This document shows, one piece after another, positions 1 through 9,289 of a DNA stretch of 64,000 nucleotides. Made by a program: the position numbers and the translations under genes. Source of the DNA: Pseudomonadota bacterium (GTDB lineage: Bacteria; Pseudomonadota; Gammaproteobacteria; Pseudomonadales; Pseudohongiellaceae); assembly GCA_027623555.1 (NCBI GenBank), contig JAQBSZ010000008.1, positions 60,778-124,777 on the forward strand. Direction: 5' to 3'. Each line of letters opens with the position of its first letter. Within the stretch, counting starts at the first letter, position 1. The notes beneath the pieces are model-generated. The model did not search any database, had not been told where the DNA came from, and was given only the letters and a program-made list of their open reading frames with translations.

Positions 1-790
1 TGTCAAGAATCCCACCGTGACCGGGTAGCAACGAACCACTGTCCTTGATCTGACAATTTCGTTTCAACATGCTCTCTACCAGATCACCGGTTACATCGAA
101 GAAAGTAACGGTAAGACTGAGCAGTACCAGCAAGATTACCTGCAGTGTGGACAACGCCATCAAGTAGGTGTGCAAAATCCAGATAAGTACCAGGCCCAAT
201 AACAGACAGAGTGCCAGACCTCCCCATACACCTTCCCAGGATTTGTTCGGACTCAAGTTGGGCGCCAACCTGGTGTGGCCGAATTTGGTTCCAGCGAAAT
301 AGGCACCGATATCCGCCGCAGCAACCAGCGCCACCAGGGCGAGCACCAGATACCCCTGAACCAACAGGTATTTCAGTTGTACTATCCCGATCCAGGCTGG
401 CAAAAGTGCCAGTAATCCCATCGTAGCTATTTTGGACTTATCATTCCACAGCATCGCGTTATCAGGATAATTATTTAGCAGCAGCAAGGCAATAACCCAG
501 AATAGCAACCCCAGGCTGAGAATAAGAGAAGTCCGCAGGCTATCGATGGACTCAGCGCTCGGTGTGATACCCAACAAGAAGAACAAGCCTGCCAGCATCA
601 CTGCCAGAGTAAGGGTATAGGCGATTTTCGATCCAGATCCTTCCAATCCGATAAAGCTACTCCACTCCCAGCCGGCCAGTAGCACCACGACTGAAGTCAA
701 GAGAGCGAAGTTAAAAGAAGATAGCAGTGTTGTTGCACCAATCAAGCCCAGCATCAATATAACAGCAGTTATGACACGCCGTTTAAGCAC
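1..790 (-). CDS. cdsA: Phosphatidate cytidylyltransferase CdsA (3' end cut by window edge)
   Basis: Makes CDP-diacylglycerol from phosphatidic acid and CTP in the inner membrane, the branch point to all phospholipids. The frame opens with GTG at 790, directly after the uppS stop, and reads MLKRRVITAVILMLGL, then a series of hydrophobic segments. The last residues in the window read IKDSGSLLPGHGGILD, the CdsA signature around the catalytic Asp. About 263 codons are present; the short C-terminal tail lies beyond position 1. Zero spacing to uppS indicates one operon with uppS, frr, pyrH and tsf. The start is inferred from the abutting stop and the typical MLKxR N-terminus. Confidence 0.93.
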   Translation of the reverse strand, partial: MLKRRVITAVILMLGLIGATTLLSSFNFALLTSVVVLLAGWEWSSFIGLEGSGSKIAYTLTLAVMLAGLFFLLGITPSAESIDSLRTSLILSLGLLFWVIALLLLNNYPDNAMLWNDKSKIATMGLLALLPAWIGIVQLKYLLVQGYLVLALVALVAAADIGAYFAGTKFGHTRLAPNLSPNKSWEGVWGGLALCLLLGLVLIWILHTYLMALSTLQVILLVLLSLTVTFFDVTGDLVESMLKRNCQIKDSGSLLPGHGGILD

Positions 791-1534
791 TCACACTTCT
801 CCCTGGGACTGCTCGTCGTGACCACCGAAGCGGCGCTGTCTGGAAGCAAAATCATCAAGCGCTATCTGCAACTGTTTATTGTCAAAATCGGGCCAAAAAC
901 AATCCGTGAAGTAAAGTTCGGTATAGGCAAATTGCCAGAGCAGGAAGTTACTCAGACGATTCTCGCCACCGGTTCGTATACAAAGATCGGGATCGGGGTA
1001 TTCACTCAGACTGGTGTGTTGATTAAGCAGGTTGATATCAACCTGGTCGCTGCGCAGCTCGCCTTTCTCAATTTTTTGAGCAATCGCCTTCGTCGCTCTG
1101 GTGATATCCCAGCGACCCCCATAATCTGCTGCGACTATTACGGTAGTGCCGGTATTGTTCTTGGTTAGCTCTTCAACTTCCTGCATATTAACCTGCAGTT
1201 TCCGAGAGAAACCGGAGCGATTTCCGACGAAATGCAGCCGTACATTTTTCTTATGTAACTGATTGATTTCTTTACGCTTAAGCACTGAGAGAAAGAGCGC
1301 CATCAAGCCTTGTACTTCACGAGTTGGCCGCATCCAGTTTTCGCTGCTGAAGGCAAACAGGGTCAGATATTTAATTTTTCTGTCGATACAGGAATTGACG
1401 ATTTCCCTTACCGCTTCTGCGCCGTAACGATGCCCTGATTTCTCCGGCATGCCATTGGTCTTGGCCCAACGATTATTACCATCCATGATGATGGCAATAT
1501 GTTGCGGACAGATTGAGTCTGAGTCAGGCGTCAT
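791..1534 (-). CDS. uppS: Isoprenyl transferase / undecaprenyl diphosphate synthase
   Basis: Cis-prenyltransferase that condenses farnesyl diphosphate with eight isopentenyl diphosphates to give undecaprenyl diphosphate, the lipid carrier for peptidoglycan. The N-terminal motif HIAIIMDGNNRWA contains the catalytic Asp of the diphosphate-binding loop. Further family motifs are ALYLTLFAFSSENW-like (TLFAFSSENWMRP) and the C-terminal DLCIRTGGENRLSNFLLWQ stretch. Length of 247 residues is normal. A TTG six bases upstream (1540) could also start it; ATG at 1534 is preferred, though neither has a clear Shine-Dalgarno sequence. It abuts cdsA, and uppP (the recycling phosphatase of the same lipid) lies at 12.6-13.5 kb. 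Confidence 0.96.
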   Translation of the reverse strand: MTPDSDSICPQHIAIIMDGNNRWAKTNGMPEKSGHRYGAEAVREIVNSCIDRKIKYLTLFAFSSENWMRPTREVQGLMALFLSVLKRKEINQLHKKNVRLHFVGNRSGFSRKLQVNMQEVEELTKNNTGTTVIVAADYGGRWDITRATKAIAQKIEKGELRSDQVDINLLNQHTSLSEYPDPDLCIRTGGENRLSNFLLWQFAYTELYFTDCFWPDFDNKQLQIALDDFASRQRRFGGHDEQSQGEV

Positions 1535-1611
1535 TTTCAAATGTCTAAACTACACACAGACTCCATGAGATGGTGGTACTGCTTTCCTTGAACCGAAAAA
1601 TCCTGAACGAA

Positions 1612-1639
1612 TCTCTGATCACATATGATCAGAGGCTCC
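1612..1639 (-). repeat. Hairpin with dispersed GGAGCCTCTGA motif after frr
   Basis: Just after the frr stop the minus strand reads GGAGCCTCTGA, which runs into a perfect 9-bp stem (CTCTGATCA, loop TATG, TGATCAGAG; plus positions 1613-1634). It lacks a following T tract, so it is not an obvious intrinsic terminator. The 11-mer recurs at four other places in the window. Confidence 0.6.
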
Positions 1640-2197
1640 TTAGAAAGAAAGTAAATCCTGTTCCTTTGTCTGATAAGTAGACTCAACGGCAGCAATGTAT
1701 TTGTCAGTGAGTTTCTGGACCTGCTCTTCTGCACGGCGATGTTCGTCTTCGCTTATCTCTTTTTCCTTTTCAAGATCTTTGAAGTCGGAATTAGCATCAC
1801 GCCGGATGTTTCGAATCGCTACTCTGGCGTTTTCCGTCTCATGCTTTGCCTGTTTAGTAAATTCCCGGCGCGTCTCTTCGGTCAACGGTGGCATTGGCAC
1901 CCGAATCGTATCGCCATTGTTTGACGGGTTTAGGCCAAGATCAGATTTCAGAATGGCTTTTTCTATCTCACTGATTAGCTTCTTCTCCCACGGTGTTATC
2001 AAGAGGGAGCGACCTTCCTCTACATTCACATTGGCGAGTTGATTCAGTGGTGTATCGGCACCATAATAGGAGACCATTACTGCATCAAGAATATTGGGAT
2101 GGGCACGCCCGGTACGAATTTTCTTAAATGCTTCCTCCAGGGAGTTGACACTCTTCTGCATTCGTTCTTCTGCATCTGCAATTATTTCGTCTATCAT
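1640..2197 (-). CDS. frr: Ribosome recycling factor
   Basis: Works with EF-G to split post-termination ribosomes. The 185-residue product begins MIDEIIADAEERMQKS and has the long three-helix bundle pattern of RRF, with the conserved central RTGRAHP segment and VPMPPLTEETRREFTKQAK. The ATG at 2197 follows an AAGGAAG ribosome-binding site. The gene sits between pyrH and uppS, the standard gammaproteobacterial order. Its TAA stop overlaps the start of a dispersed 11-mer and hairpin. Confidence 0.98.
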   Translation of the reverse strand: MIDEIIADAEERMQKSVNSLEEAFKKIRTGRAHPNILDAVMVSYYGADTPLNQLANVNVEEGRSLLITPWEKKLISEIEKAILKSDLGLNPSNNGDTIRVPMPPLTEETRREFTKQAKHETENARVAIRNIRRDANSDFKDLEKEKEISEDEHRRAEEQVQKLTDKYIAAVESTYQTKEQDLLSF

Positions 2198-2226
2198 GTG
2201 TGCTTCCTTATTCGTGCACCCGCTAA

Positions 2227-2943
2227 TTATTCTATCAGCGTTCCGTCCGGCTTACCCAAAACGTTATCGAGCAGAGCGCCGGGCCGGTTCATGTCGAACA
2301 CCTTGATGGGGATTTGATGATCGCGACTTAGACATATCGCGGTAAGATCCATCACGGCGAGCTTCTTCTCCAGAACTTCGTCATAGCTGAGCTTATCAAA
2401 TTTAACAGCATCGGGATGGGTTTTGGGATCGGCCGAATACACGCCGTCGACTTTTGTTGCCTTAAGGATCAGATCGGCATCGATTTCAATCCCGCGCAAG
2501 CAGGCAGCAGAGTCAGTGGTAAAAAATGGATTGCCGGTCCCCGCCGAGAAAATGACGACGTCACCAGCCTGCAAATGACGAATCGCGGTACGTCTATCGT
2601 AGTGTTCTACAACCCCGCTCATCTGAATGGCCGACATTACACGGGTGAGAATATTTGCCCGTTCCAGAGCGTCCCGCATGGCCAGGGAATTCATGACAGT
2701 GGCCAGCATACCCATGTGGTCACCGGTCACTCTCTCCATGCCGGCAGCGTGCAGTATGGCCCCGCGAAACAGATTGCCGCCACCGATTACCATACCCACC
2801 TGCACACCCAGGCCGACCAGCTGCCCAACTTCCACAGCGATACGATCAAGAACCTTCGGATCGATGCCAAATTCTGCATCGCCGGTGAGTGCTTCCCCGC
2901 TGAGTTTCAGCAGGATCCTGTTGTACTTGCGTTCTTTCTTCAC
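2227..2943 (-). CDS. pyrH: UMP kinase
   Basis: Phosphorylates UMP to UDP; a hexameric amino acid kinase family enzyme allosterically controlled by GTP and UTP. The 238 residues carry [11 protein letters not shown] at the N-terminus, the glycine-rich [13 protein letters not shown] loop and [18 protein letters not shown], all diagnostic. GTG at 2943 is taken as start because no earlier in-frame ATG exists close by and the length fits the family. It lies 29 bases upstream of frr and about 100 bases downstream of tsf. Confidence 0.97.
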   Translation of the reverse strand: MKKERKYNRILLKLSGEALTGDAEFGIDPKVLDRIAVEVGQLVGLGVQVGMVIGGGNLFRGAILHAAGMERVTGDHMGMLATVMNSLAMRDALERANILTRVMSAIQMSGVVEHYDRRTAIRHLQAGDVVIFSAGTGNPFFTTDSAACLRGIEIDADLILKATKVDGVYSADPKTHPDAVKFDKLSYDEVLEKKLAVMDLTAICLSRDHQIPIKVFDMNRPGALLDNVLGKPDGTLIE

Positions 2944-3041
2944 AATGGCTTCACCAATACTTCTTATCAGGTCGCTGGTTTGAAGACTCGCTTGTCGCTA
3001 TAAGCCAATATAGTTCGAACAGAGATTCCAGCAGAGGCTCG

Positions 3042-3917
3042 CTAGGCGTTTACCTGGGCTGCTACTTCCTGCGCAAAGTCCACAGCTACTTTCTCAATGC
3101 CTTCTCCGACCTCAAATCGTACAAAATTTACAATATCCGCGCCGGCTTCCTTTAACAAATCTGAGACTTTGCAGTCGGGGTCCTTGACGAAGGGTTGCTC
3201 CAACAGGCTTACCTCGGCAACAAACTTGCGCAGCCGACCGCTAATCATTTTCTCGACAATCTCTTCCGGCTTGCCACTTTTCCGTGCCTGGGCCGAGTAG
3301 ATTTCAGATTCCTTTGCCAGGACATCTTCCGGCACGTCTTCGGCTCTGATCACCATCGGGTTGATGGCCGCCACATGCATGGCGATATCACGGGCAATGT
3401 CTTCATCACCTCCACGCAGGGCGATTAGTACGGCAATACGCTTGTTGCTATGGACGTAACTCTCCACGATTCCATCGTTCGCATCTTCGAATCGCAGTCT
3501 TTCCACTCGCCGCAGATTGATGTTTTCACCAATTTTCTGCACCAGCGCCTGTCTTGCTTCTTCCAGTCCCGCGCCTAATAAACTTTCCACATCGGCATCG
3601 CGTTTAGCGAAGGCAAGCTCTAATGCTTTCTGGGCAAACTCGAGAAAATTGTCATCCCGTGCCACGAAGTCAGTTTCGCTGTTTACTTCAACCACGACTC
3701 CGTAATTCCCATCTTCCGCGATCTTGGTTAACACGATGCCCTCGGCAGCAACCCGGCTGGATTTTTTCTCAGCCTTGATTCCACTTGCCTTGCGTAGATT
3801 CTCGATGGCCTTCTCCATATTTCCATCGGCTTCTGTCAGCGCTTTTTTACAATCCATCATCCCCAGACCTGTGCGCTCGCGCAGTTCTTTAACCATACCT
3901 GCAGTAATAGTTGCCAT
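3042..3917 (-). CDS. tsf: Elongation factor Ts
   Basis: Guanine nucleotide exchange factor for EF-Tu. The N-terminal UBA-like domain reads [29 protein letters not shown] in pieces (key [12 protein letters not shown]), followed by the core [14 protein letters not shown] that contacts EF-Tu switch regions. The 291-residue length is typical. ATG at 3917 has a GAGG ribosome-binding site. It is downstream of rpsB across a stem-loop terminator, so tsf expression likely depends on partial read-through, possibly with its own promoter. Confidence 0.98.
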   Translation of the reverse strand: MATITAGMVKELRERTGLGMMDCKKALTEADGNMEKAIENLRKASGIKAEKKSSRVAAEGIVLTKIAEDGNYGVVVEVNSETDFVARDDNFLEFAQKALELAFAKRDADVESLLGAGLEEARQALVQKIGENINLRRVERLRFEDANDGIVESYVHSNKRIAVLIALRGGDEDIARDIAMHVAAINPMVIRAEDVPEDVLAKESEIYSAQARKSGKPEEIVEKMISGRLRKFVAEVSLLEQPFVKDPDCKVSDLLKEAGADIVNFVRFEVGEGIEKVAVDFAQEVAAQVNA

Positions 3918-4011
3918 TACTATTGCCTCATTTCGTTGTCTGTCGAAGCTCGGCGACTTCGAATCAAAAAATTTGTCTAAATGTCAAAAAGGCATTCGCT
4001 CTGTGGGAATG

Positions 4012-4050
4012 TCTTTGTTTATAAAAAGGGGGCTACAAGCCCCCTTCCTT
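4012..4050 (-). terminator. Stem-loop terminator/attenuator between rpsB and tsf
   Basis: On the minus strand AAGGGGGCT, loop TGT, AGCCCCCTT (plus positions 4026-4046) forms a perfect 9-bp GC-rich stem followed directly by TTTTTAT. This is a classical intrinsic terminator. It lies between the rpsB stop and the tsf start, which suggests attenuation that lowers tsf relative to rpsB, as is known for E. coli. Confidence 0.85.
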
Positions 4051-4133
4051 ACACCTGTTGTAAATGCTTCATTCAGCCGGAATGTCGAGAAAGCAGGCAG
4101 AGCATCATCCCAGCCTACTGATCCACCACGGCA

Positions 4134-5321
4134 TTACTTCTTAGCGGCTGCCTTTTTCTTGGCTGGCGCTTTCTTCTTGGCTGGCGCTTTTTTCTTGGCA
4201 GGCGCTTTCTTCTTGGCAGGCGCTTTCTTCTTGGCAGGTGCTTTTTTCTTGGCAGGCACCTTCTTGGCCGCTGCCTTCTTGGCAGTCGCTTTCTTGACAA
4301 CAGTCTTCTTAGGCGCTGCTGTCTTTGCCGGACTTACTTCAGCAGCCGCTGTTACTTCCTCGGCTGGAGCAGGGGCTTCTTCTGCGGCCGGAGCCGGGGC
4401 TTCTGCGGGTGCTTCTTCAACGTCTGGCGCTGCAGCGGGTGATTCTTCAGCGTCTGGCGCTTCTGCTGCTGCAAGAATTGCTTCAGCATCAGGTGCAAGC
4501 TGCTCTGCTACTGACTCCTGGCTTACGATGGGCTCCTTGCCAACAGGTGCTTCCTCGTCAGCTGCAGATGGTACGACAGACTCTTTCGCCGCCGCTGCTT
4601 CATTGATTTCTACGAATTCGCTATCGCCTTCGGCGGGAACATGCTGGCCGCGACCTTCGATACAGGCATCGGCGATGGCGGTCGCATACAACTCGATGGC
4701 GCGAAGCGCATCATCATTCCCTGGAATGATAAAGTCGATTCCTTCGGGATTGCTGTTGGTATCAACCACACCAATTACCGGGATCTTCAAATTGTTTGCC
4801 TCGGTGACCGCAATACGTTCATGGTCGACATCGATCACGAACAAGGCATCAGGTAATCCACCCATGTCCTTGATACCACCGATACTGCGTTCCAGTTTTT
4901 CCTTGGCGCGAGTAAGCATCAATGCTTCTTTCTTGGTCAGTCGACTGAATGTGCCATCCAGTGCCTGGATTTCCAGCTCCTTCAGACGCTTGATTGATCC
5001 GCGGATGGTCTTGTAGTTGGTCAGCATGCCACCCAACCAACGATGGTTCACGTAGGGCATACCGGCGCGCTCAGCCTGTTCTCGAACAATCTTACCGGCA
5101 GCACGCTTGGTGCCAACGAACAGAATCTTACGTTTCTTGTCCGCCAGATCAGTCACTTCATCCAGCGCCTTATTCAGGGCTGGTACTGTGTGTTCAAGAT
5201 TGATGATGTGGATTTTGTTACGGGCGCCAAAGATGAATGGCTCCATTTTGGGATTCCAGTAGCGACACTGGTGCCCGAAATGCACTCCTGCACGGAGCAT
5301 TTCTTTCATGCTTACAGTCAT
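4134..5321 (-). CDS. rpsB: Ribosomal protein S2 with long acidic-then-basic C-terminal extension
   Basis: Small-subunit protein S2. Residues 1 to about 240 are the normal S2 fold ([56 protein letters not shown]). Unusually, the protein continues to 395 residues. About residues 241-332 are rich in Ala, Glu and Pro (acidic). Residues 333-395 are Lys/Ala/Pro with six consecutive PAKKKA units encoded by an 18-bp tandem repeat at about 4140-4260. A normal S2 is near 240 residues. ATG at 5321 is chosen because of its AGGTAA ribosome-binding site and family alignment; an in-frame upstream ATG at 5369 lies in the leader. The frame is open throughout and ends with a regular stop, so the tail is translated. 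Confidence 0.97.
   Translation of the reverse strand: MTVSMKEMLRAGVHFGHQCRYWNPKMEPFIFGARNKIHIINLEHTVPALNKALDEVTDLADKKRKILFVGTKRAAGKIVREQAERAGMPYVNHRWLGGMLTNYKTIRGSIKRLKELEIQALDGTFSRLTKKEALMLTRAKEKLERSIGGIKDMGGLPDALFVIDVDHERIAVTEANNLKIPVIGVVDTNSNPEGIDFIIPGNDDALRAIELYATAIADACIEGRGQHVPAEGDSEFVEINEAAAAKESVVPSAADEEAPVGKEPIVSQESVAEQLAPDAEAILAAAEAPDAEESPAAAPDVEEAPAEAPAPAAEEAPAPAEEVTAAAEVSPAKTAAPKKTVVKKATAKKAAAKKVPAKKKAPAKKKAPAKKKAPAKKKAPAKKKAPAKKKAAAKK
4143..4258 (-). repeat. 18-bp tandem repeat encoding PAKKKA in rpsB
   Basis: The plus strand shows successive units of the type CTTCTTGGCAGGCGCTTT or slight variants, six in a row, encoding PAKKKA on the minus strand. Variation is nearly all synonymous (TTC/TTT, GGC/GGT). 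The same unit recurs in the H1-like gene at 14.4-15.4 kb. Confidence 0.9.
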
Positions 5322-5337
5322 GTTGTTACCTATGGTT

Positions 5338-5373
5338 TGGGTTAGGCCTCCATATACCCCATGAATCAACCCA
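5338..5373 (-). promoter_or_regulatory. Putative S2 autoregulatory leader stem
   Basis: On the minus strand TGGGTT pairs perfectly with AACCCA 24 bases later, enclosing GGGGTATATGGAGGCC, and the stem ends about 16 bases before the rpsB start codon. Autogenous control of rpsB-tsf by S2 through the leader RNA is known in E. coli. That this stem is the operator is inference from position and structure. Confidence 0.45.
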
Positions 5374-5486
5374 GTTCGACAATCGCTGTCTAATGGGCAC
5401 CCAGATCACATGTGACGGTATATGTGCGACATTATTAAATTTAGCGAACTACAAGTGCTTAAACGGCTGCCTGTAAATCGCGCCGC

Positions 5487-5515
5487 TTTATACCATAATC
5501 CAGGGGCTTGCGAAA
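5487..5515 (-). promoter_or_regulatory. rpsB promoter, extended -10 with GC-rich discriminator
   Basis: On the minus strand TTTCGC (plus 5510-5515), a 17-base spacer, then TATAAA (plus 5487-5492) preceded by TGG, which gives an extended -10 (TGGTATAAA). It is followed by GCGGCGCG, a GC-rich discriminator as expected for a growth-rate and ppGpp controlled ribosomal promoter. Extended -10 plus GC discriminator is the pattern reported for gammaproteobacterial rpsB promoters. The resulting leader is about 155 bases. Confidence 0.65.
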
Positions 5516-5519
5516 GATT

Positions 5520-5786
5520 TTCCCTGTTTGAAGCGCCACACTATCGCTATTTACCGGGGTTTTAGCTGGATAACCATGTTTTAGAATATTCAGAAGTTTC
5601 GTTGTAATTCGCCGCCGTACACCGAATTTCGGTTCGACAGACATCCGAGATGGCGCCGGAAAATGCCCGCCACGTGGGTGCGAGCGAAGCGGGGATAAGC
5701 CCGCAATTGGCTGTATTTAAAGGGTTTCCTGATTTACAATAGCCGGCTTTTAAGCACGCCCATTGCACGTCAAATCACGATAAGTA
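5520..5786. other. Intergenic region between divergent rpsB and map
   Basis: Non-coding stretch upstream of map. Apart from the rpsB promoter and leader listed separately, no tRNA, hairpin terminator or convincing small gene is visible. A promoter for map must lie here, but no well-spaced -35/-10 pair stands out. TACAAT at about 5737 is a possible -10. Confidence 0.5.
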
Positions 5787-6560
5787 ATGACTATACATTT
5801 AAAGACCGCGGCAGAAGTCGCCAAGATGCGTATTGCCGGCCAGTTAGCAGCCGAAGTGCTGGAAATGATTGGTCCACACGTGCAAGCGGGCGTCAGTACT
5901 GGCGAACTGGACCGTATCTGCCATAAGCACATCGTCGAGGAGCAGAACGCGATACCGGCGCCGCTCAATTACAACGGCTTTCCCAAATCGATTTGCACGT
6001 CGGTCAATAATGTCATCTGCCATGGGATTCCCAGTGATGGAAAAATTCTCAGGGTTGGTGATATTGTCAATATAGATATCACGGTAATAAAGGATGGCTT
6101 CCACGGCGATACCAGCAAGATGTTCTGTGTAGGAGAAGTACCGGAGCATGCCAGGCGGCTGATTCGGGTGACACAGGAGTGCCTTTATAAAGCGATTGAT
6201 ATCGTTAAGCCAGGCATCACACTGGGCGATATCGGCCATGTCATTCAGCAACACGGTGAGGCCAATAATTATTCAATTGTGCGCGAGTATTGTGGGCATG
6301 GCATCGGCAGAATTTTCCATGAAGAGCCTCAGATACTGCATTACGGCATACCCAACACAGGTACCAGGATAGTCGAAGGTATGACCTTTACTATCGAGCC
6401 AATGCTGAATGCAGGCACGCGCTATACCCGCCTGTCCAAGAAAGATGGCTGGACCGTGACGACCAAGGACCGCCGCTTATCGGCCCAATGGGAACATACC
6501 CTGGCAGTATCGAATGAGGGCTGCGAAGTGCTCACTCGCCGGTCTGATGAATCGCTGTGA
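5787..6560 (+). CDS. map: Type I methionine aminopeptidase
   Basis: Removes the initiator methionine from nascent proteins with small second residues. The 257-residue protein has all five metal ligands of the family in order: Asp in VNIDITV, Asp in GDTSKMF, His in CGHGIG, Glu in TIEPM and Glu in QWEHT. ATG at 5787 gives the usual length; the ribosome-binding site is weak. It is divergent from rpsB, the common arrangement, and its stop overlaps the glnD start (GTGA), so the two are translationally coupled. Confidence 0.98.
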   Translation: MTIHLKTAAEVAKMRIAGQLAAEVLEMIGPHVQAGVSTGELDRICHKHIVEEQNAIPAPLNYNGFPKSICTSVNNVICHGIPSDGKILRVGDIVNIDITVIKDGFHGDTSKMFCVGEVPEHARRLIRVTQECLYKAIDIVKPGITLGDIGHVIQQHGEANNYSIVREYCGHGIGRIFHEEPQILHYGIPNTGTRIVEGMTFTIEPMLNAGTRYTRLSKKDGWTVTTKDRRLSAQWEHTLAVSNEGCEVLTRRSDESL

Positions 6561-9274
6561 ACTCCGACATCCTCGAATCTGCTGCACCCGAATCAAGCAT
6601 CGACCTGCAATCCGGCACTGAGCTTCTCGATCTTGAACGACTGCGTGCCGATGTCGCAGCAGCCGGCAGTCCGATTCCTGTGTTGCGTACTGCCATCCAG
6701 CGTACCTCTGAATTTCTCAATAACCGCTATAAACAGAACCTGAATATCAATGACATCGTCACAGGTCGTGCCTGGGTCATCGATGAGGTACTGCGACTGG
6801 CCTGGCAAGCCCAGAACTGGCCCGATAATGATATAAGCCTGGTTGCCGTAGGTGGATACGGTCGCGGTGAGCTGTTGCCGCATTCAGATATCGACTTGTT
6901 AATCCTTACCCGAAAAGATCGACACTCAAAATACAAGAGTACTATTGGGTCGTTCCTGACCATGTGCTGGGACATCGGTCTTGAAATCGGGCAGAGTGTT
7001 CGCTCAATCAAGCAGTGCAAGGTCGAAGCAATCAAGGACATCACGGTGTGCACAGCGCTGATGGAATCCAGAACCCTGATCGGTCCCGCCGATCTGCACA
7101 GCAAGATGATGGAGCTTACCAGCGGCAAACGTGTATGGCCGATCAAGAAGTTTCTGCGGGCCAAGATAGACGAACAGATCGCGCGCCATGAGAAGTATCA
7201 TGATGTCGACTATGCGCTGGAACCGAACGTCAAGACCTCTCCAGGCGGTTTACGCGATATTCAGACAATCGCCTGGGTAACAAAGCGCCATTATGGCGCC
7301 GACTCGTTTCAAGACTTGGTTGATCTGGGGTTTCTGAAAGAATCCGAAGAAGCGATGCTGATCAAGGGACAACAGTTTCTCTGGAAATTGCGTTATGGGC
7401 TGCACTACCTCCAGGGCCGCCGTGAAGATCGCCTGTTGTTTGACAAACAACGTGAACTGGCGAAATTATTTGGTTACAAAGATGATGAAAAAAGCCTCGG
7501 TGTAGAGAAACTCATGCAGCAGTACTACCGTGCTGTGGCCAATCTGCGTGAACTCAATGATGTGTTGCTACAGCATCTGGATGAAGCAATTCTGCGTGCC
7601 GGCGAAAGAGAAACGATCAAGCCGATTAACAGCCGATTTCAGATTCGCAACGGCTATATTGAAGTGATCCATCCGCATGTTTTCGAACGCTACCCCTCTG
7701 CCCTGCTTGAAGTGTTTGTGTTGATGGGAGAGAACGAAGAAATCATCGGTATCAGAGCTTCTACTATCCGCCTGCTGCGGGACAATCGTCGGCTTATTGA
7801 TGAGGAGTATCGAAACGATATTCGCAACGTCACGTTGTTTATCGAACTATTGCGCACTCCCTATCATATGACGCTGCAACTACAGCGCATGGCACGCTAT
7901 GGGATACTCAGTCGTTACCTCCCGGAATTCGGTCACATCACCGGGCAAATGCAGCACGACCTGTTTCATATCTATACTGTGGATGCCCATACCCTGCAAG
8001 TCGTAGAAAATATGCGCCGGTTTCGCCTGCCGGAAGCGGAAGAGCAATTCCCGGTGGCGGCACATGTTTTCAGAAACTTGCCCAAGGTAGAGTTGCTCTA
8101 CATCGCCGGTCTGTATCATGACATCGCCAAAGGTCGCGGTGGCGATCACTCGAAACTGGGTATGGCAGATGCGGTTAACTTCTGCGGGCGCCATCGCCTG
8201 AGCGCGTGGGATGCCAAACTGGTGTCCTGGCTGGTCGATAAACATCTGCTGATGTCGATGACCGCCCAGCGCAAGGACATAAGCGATCCAGAGGTTATTC
8301 ATGAATTTGCCGCCTTGATGGGTGACAAATTACATCTGGATTATCTGTATAGTATGACCGTGGCAGACATTTGTGCCACCAATCCTGAGTTATGGAATTC
8401 CTGGCGAGCGACACTGCTCAGGCAACTCTATATGAACACCAAGCGCGCACTTAGATTGGGCCTGGAAAATCCGGTAGATCGAGACGAGCGCATCGCGGAC
8501 AAGAAAGACTCGGCCCGCGTCAAACTCCAGGAGCGCGGTCTGAGCGACGCACAGATCGAGAAGGTCTGGGTTAATGCCGCCGAAGAGTATTTTGTCAGAG
8601 AATCAACCACCAATATTATCTGGCACACCGAGGCTATTGCCAATTTCGAAGGCAGTGGCCCGCTGGTCTCCATCAAGGAGATTAGTGAGAATATGGAAGA
8701 GGAAGGCGCCACCCAGGTTTTTATTTATACCATCAATGCCGACTTCCTGTTTGCCAACAGCACTGCTGCCTTTGAAAAGCTGCATCTGAACATATACAGT
8801 GCACGCATTTTTACGTCTGCCAATGATTACTGTATGGACACTTTTACCGTACTGGAAGCGAACGGAAAACCAGTTGGTAATAATCCCAGTCGACTTGAAG
8901 AAATTGCGCGAGTGCTTACCGACTACCTGGGTGCCGGCAACAAGCCTATCGCCCCAGCGTTGTTTCGCCGAACACGCAAAGCGAAATATTTCACCAAGCC
9001 AATCGAGATATCATTGCACAATGCTCCAGGGAAAGATTACTCCACGCTTGAATTAAATTGCCCGGATCATCCAGGCATACTCGCCTGTGTCGGCAAGATC
9101 TTTGCAGCCAATGCTGTGAACTTGAAAGACGCCCGCATCGCAACCCTGGGAGAAAGAGTCGAAGACTTGTTCTTCATCACCGACAATAATGGCGCCCCTA
9201 TCATTCAGCCTGAACTGATGGAAAAAATACAGACAGACATCAAGACTCAACTGGAAGAGCGACTAATTGCCTGA
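6557..9274 (+). CDS. glnD: Bifunctional PII uridylyltransferase/uridylyl-removing enzyme
   Basis: Senses glutamine and uridylylates or deuridylylates PII signal proteins, which set nitrogen assimilation. Domains in the 905-residue protein: nucleotidyltransferase with VGGYGRGELLPHSDIDLLIL (about 98-117), an HD phosphohydrolase with YHDIAKGRGGDHS (about 522-534) and two C-terminal ACT domains (from about 710 and about 816, the latter TLELNCPDHPGILACVGKIF). GTG at 6557 overlaps the map stop by four bases. Length is typical (about 890-900). Downstream come dapD and dapE. Confidence 0.97.
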   Translation: MNSDILESAAPESSIDLQSGTELLDLERLRADVAAAGSPIPVLRTAIQRTSEFLNNRYKQNLNINDIVTGRAWVIDEVLRLAWQAQNWPDNDISLVAVGGYGRGELLPHSDIDLLILTRKDRHSKYKSTIGSFLTMCWDIGLEIGQSVRSIKQCKVEAIKDITVCTALMESRTLIGPADLHSKMMELTSGKRVWPIKKFLRAKIDEQIARHEKYHDVDYALEPNVKTSPGGLRDIQTIAWVTKRHYGADSFQDLVDLGFLKESEEAMLIKGQQFLWKLRYGLHYLQGRREDRLLFDKQRELAKLFGYKDDEKSLGVEKLMQQYYRAVANLRELNDVLLQHLDEAILRAGERETIKPINSRFQIRNGYIEVIHPHVFERYPSALLEVFVLMGENEEIIGIRASTIRLLRDNRRLIDEEYRNDIRNVTLFIELLRTPYHMTLQLQRMARYGILSRYLPEFGHITGQMQHDLFHIYTVDAHTLQVVENMRRFRLPEAEEQFPVAAHVFRNLPKVELLYIAGLYHDIAKGRGGDHSKLGMADAVNFCGRHRLSAWDAKLVSWLVDKHLLMSMTAQRKDISDPEVIHEFAALMGDKLHLDYLYSMTVADICATNPELWNSWRATLLRQLYMNTKRALRLGLENPVDRDERIADKKDSARVKLQERGLSDAQIEKVWVNAAEEYFVRESTTNIIWHTEAIANFEGSGPLVSIKEISENMEEEGATQVFIYTINADFLFANSTAAFEKLHLNIYSARIFTSANDYCMDTFTVLEANGKPVGNNPSRLEEIARVLTDYLGAGNKPIAPALFRRTRKAKYFTKPIEISLHNAPGKDYSTLELNCPDHPGILACVGKIFAANAVNLKDARIATLGERVEDLFFITDNNGAPIIQPELMEKIQTDIKTQLEERLIA

Positions 9275-9289
9275 CTCTGGTTCAGAAAT

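Noticed and set aside
3724..5016. 430-codon plus-strand open frame opposite tsf and rpsB with repeated FFLAGA
   Set aside because: It is the antisense of the PAKKKA repeat and the S2 gene. The hydrophobic repeat is produced by lysine/alanine codons read backwards. No start signal, and it crosses two real genes.
5406..5415. TCACATGTGA as a CRP-type site upstream of rpsB
   Set aside because: The half-sites are in reversed order with no six-base spacer, so it does not match TGTGA-N6-TCACA. It is likely a chance palindrome.
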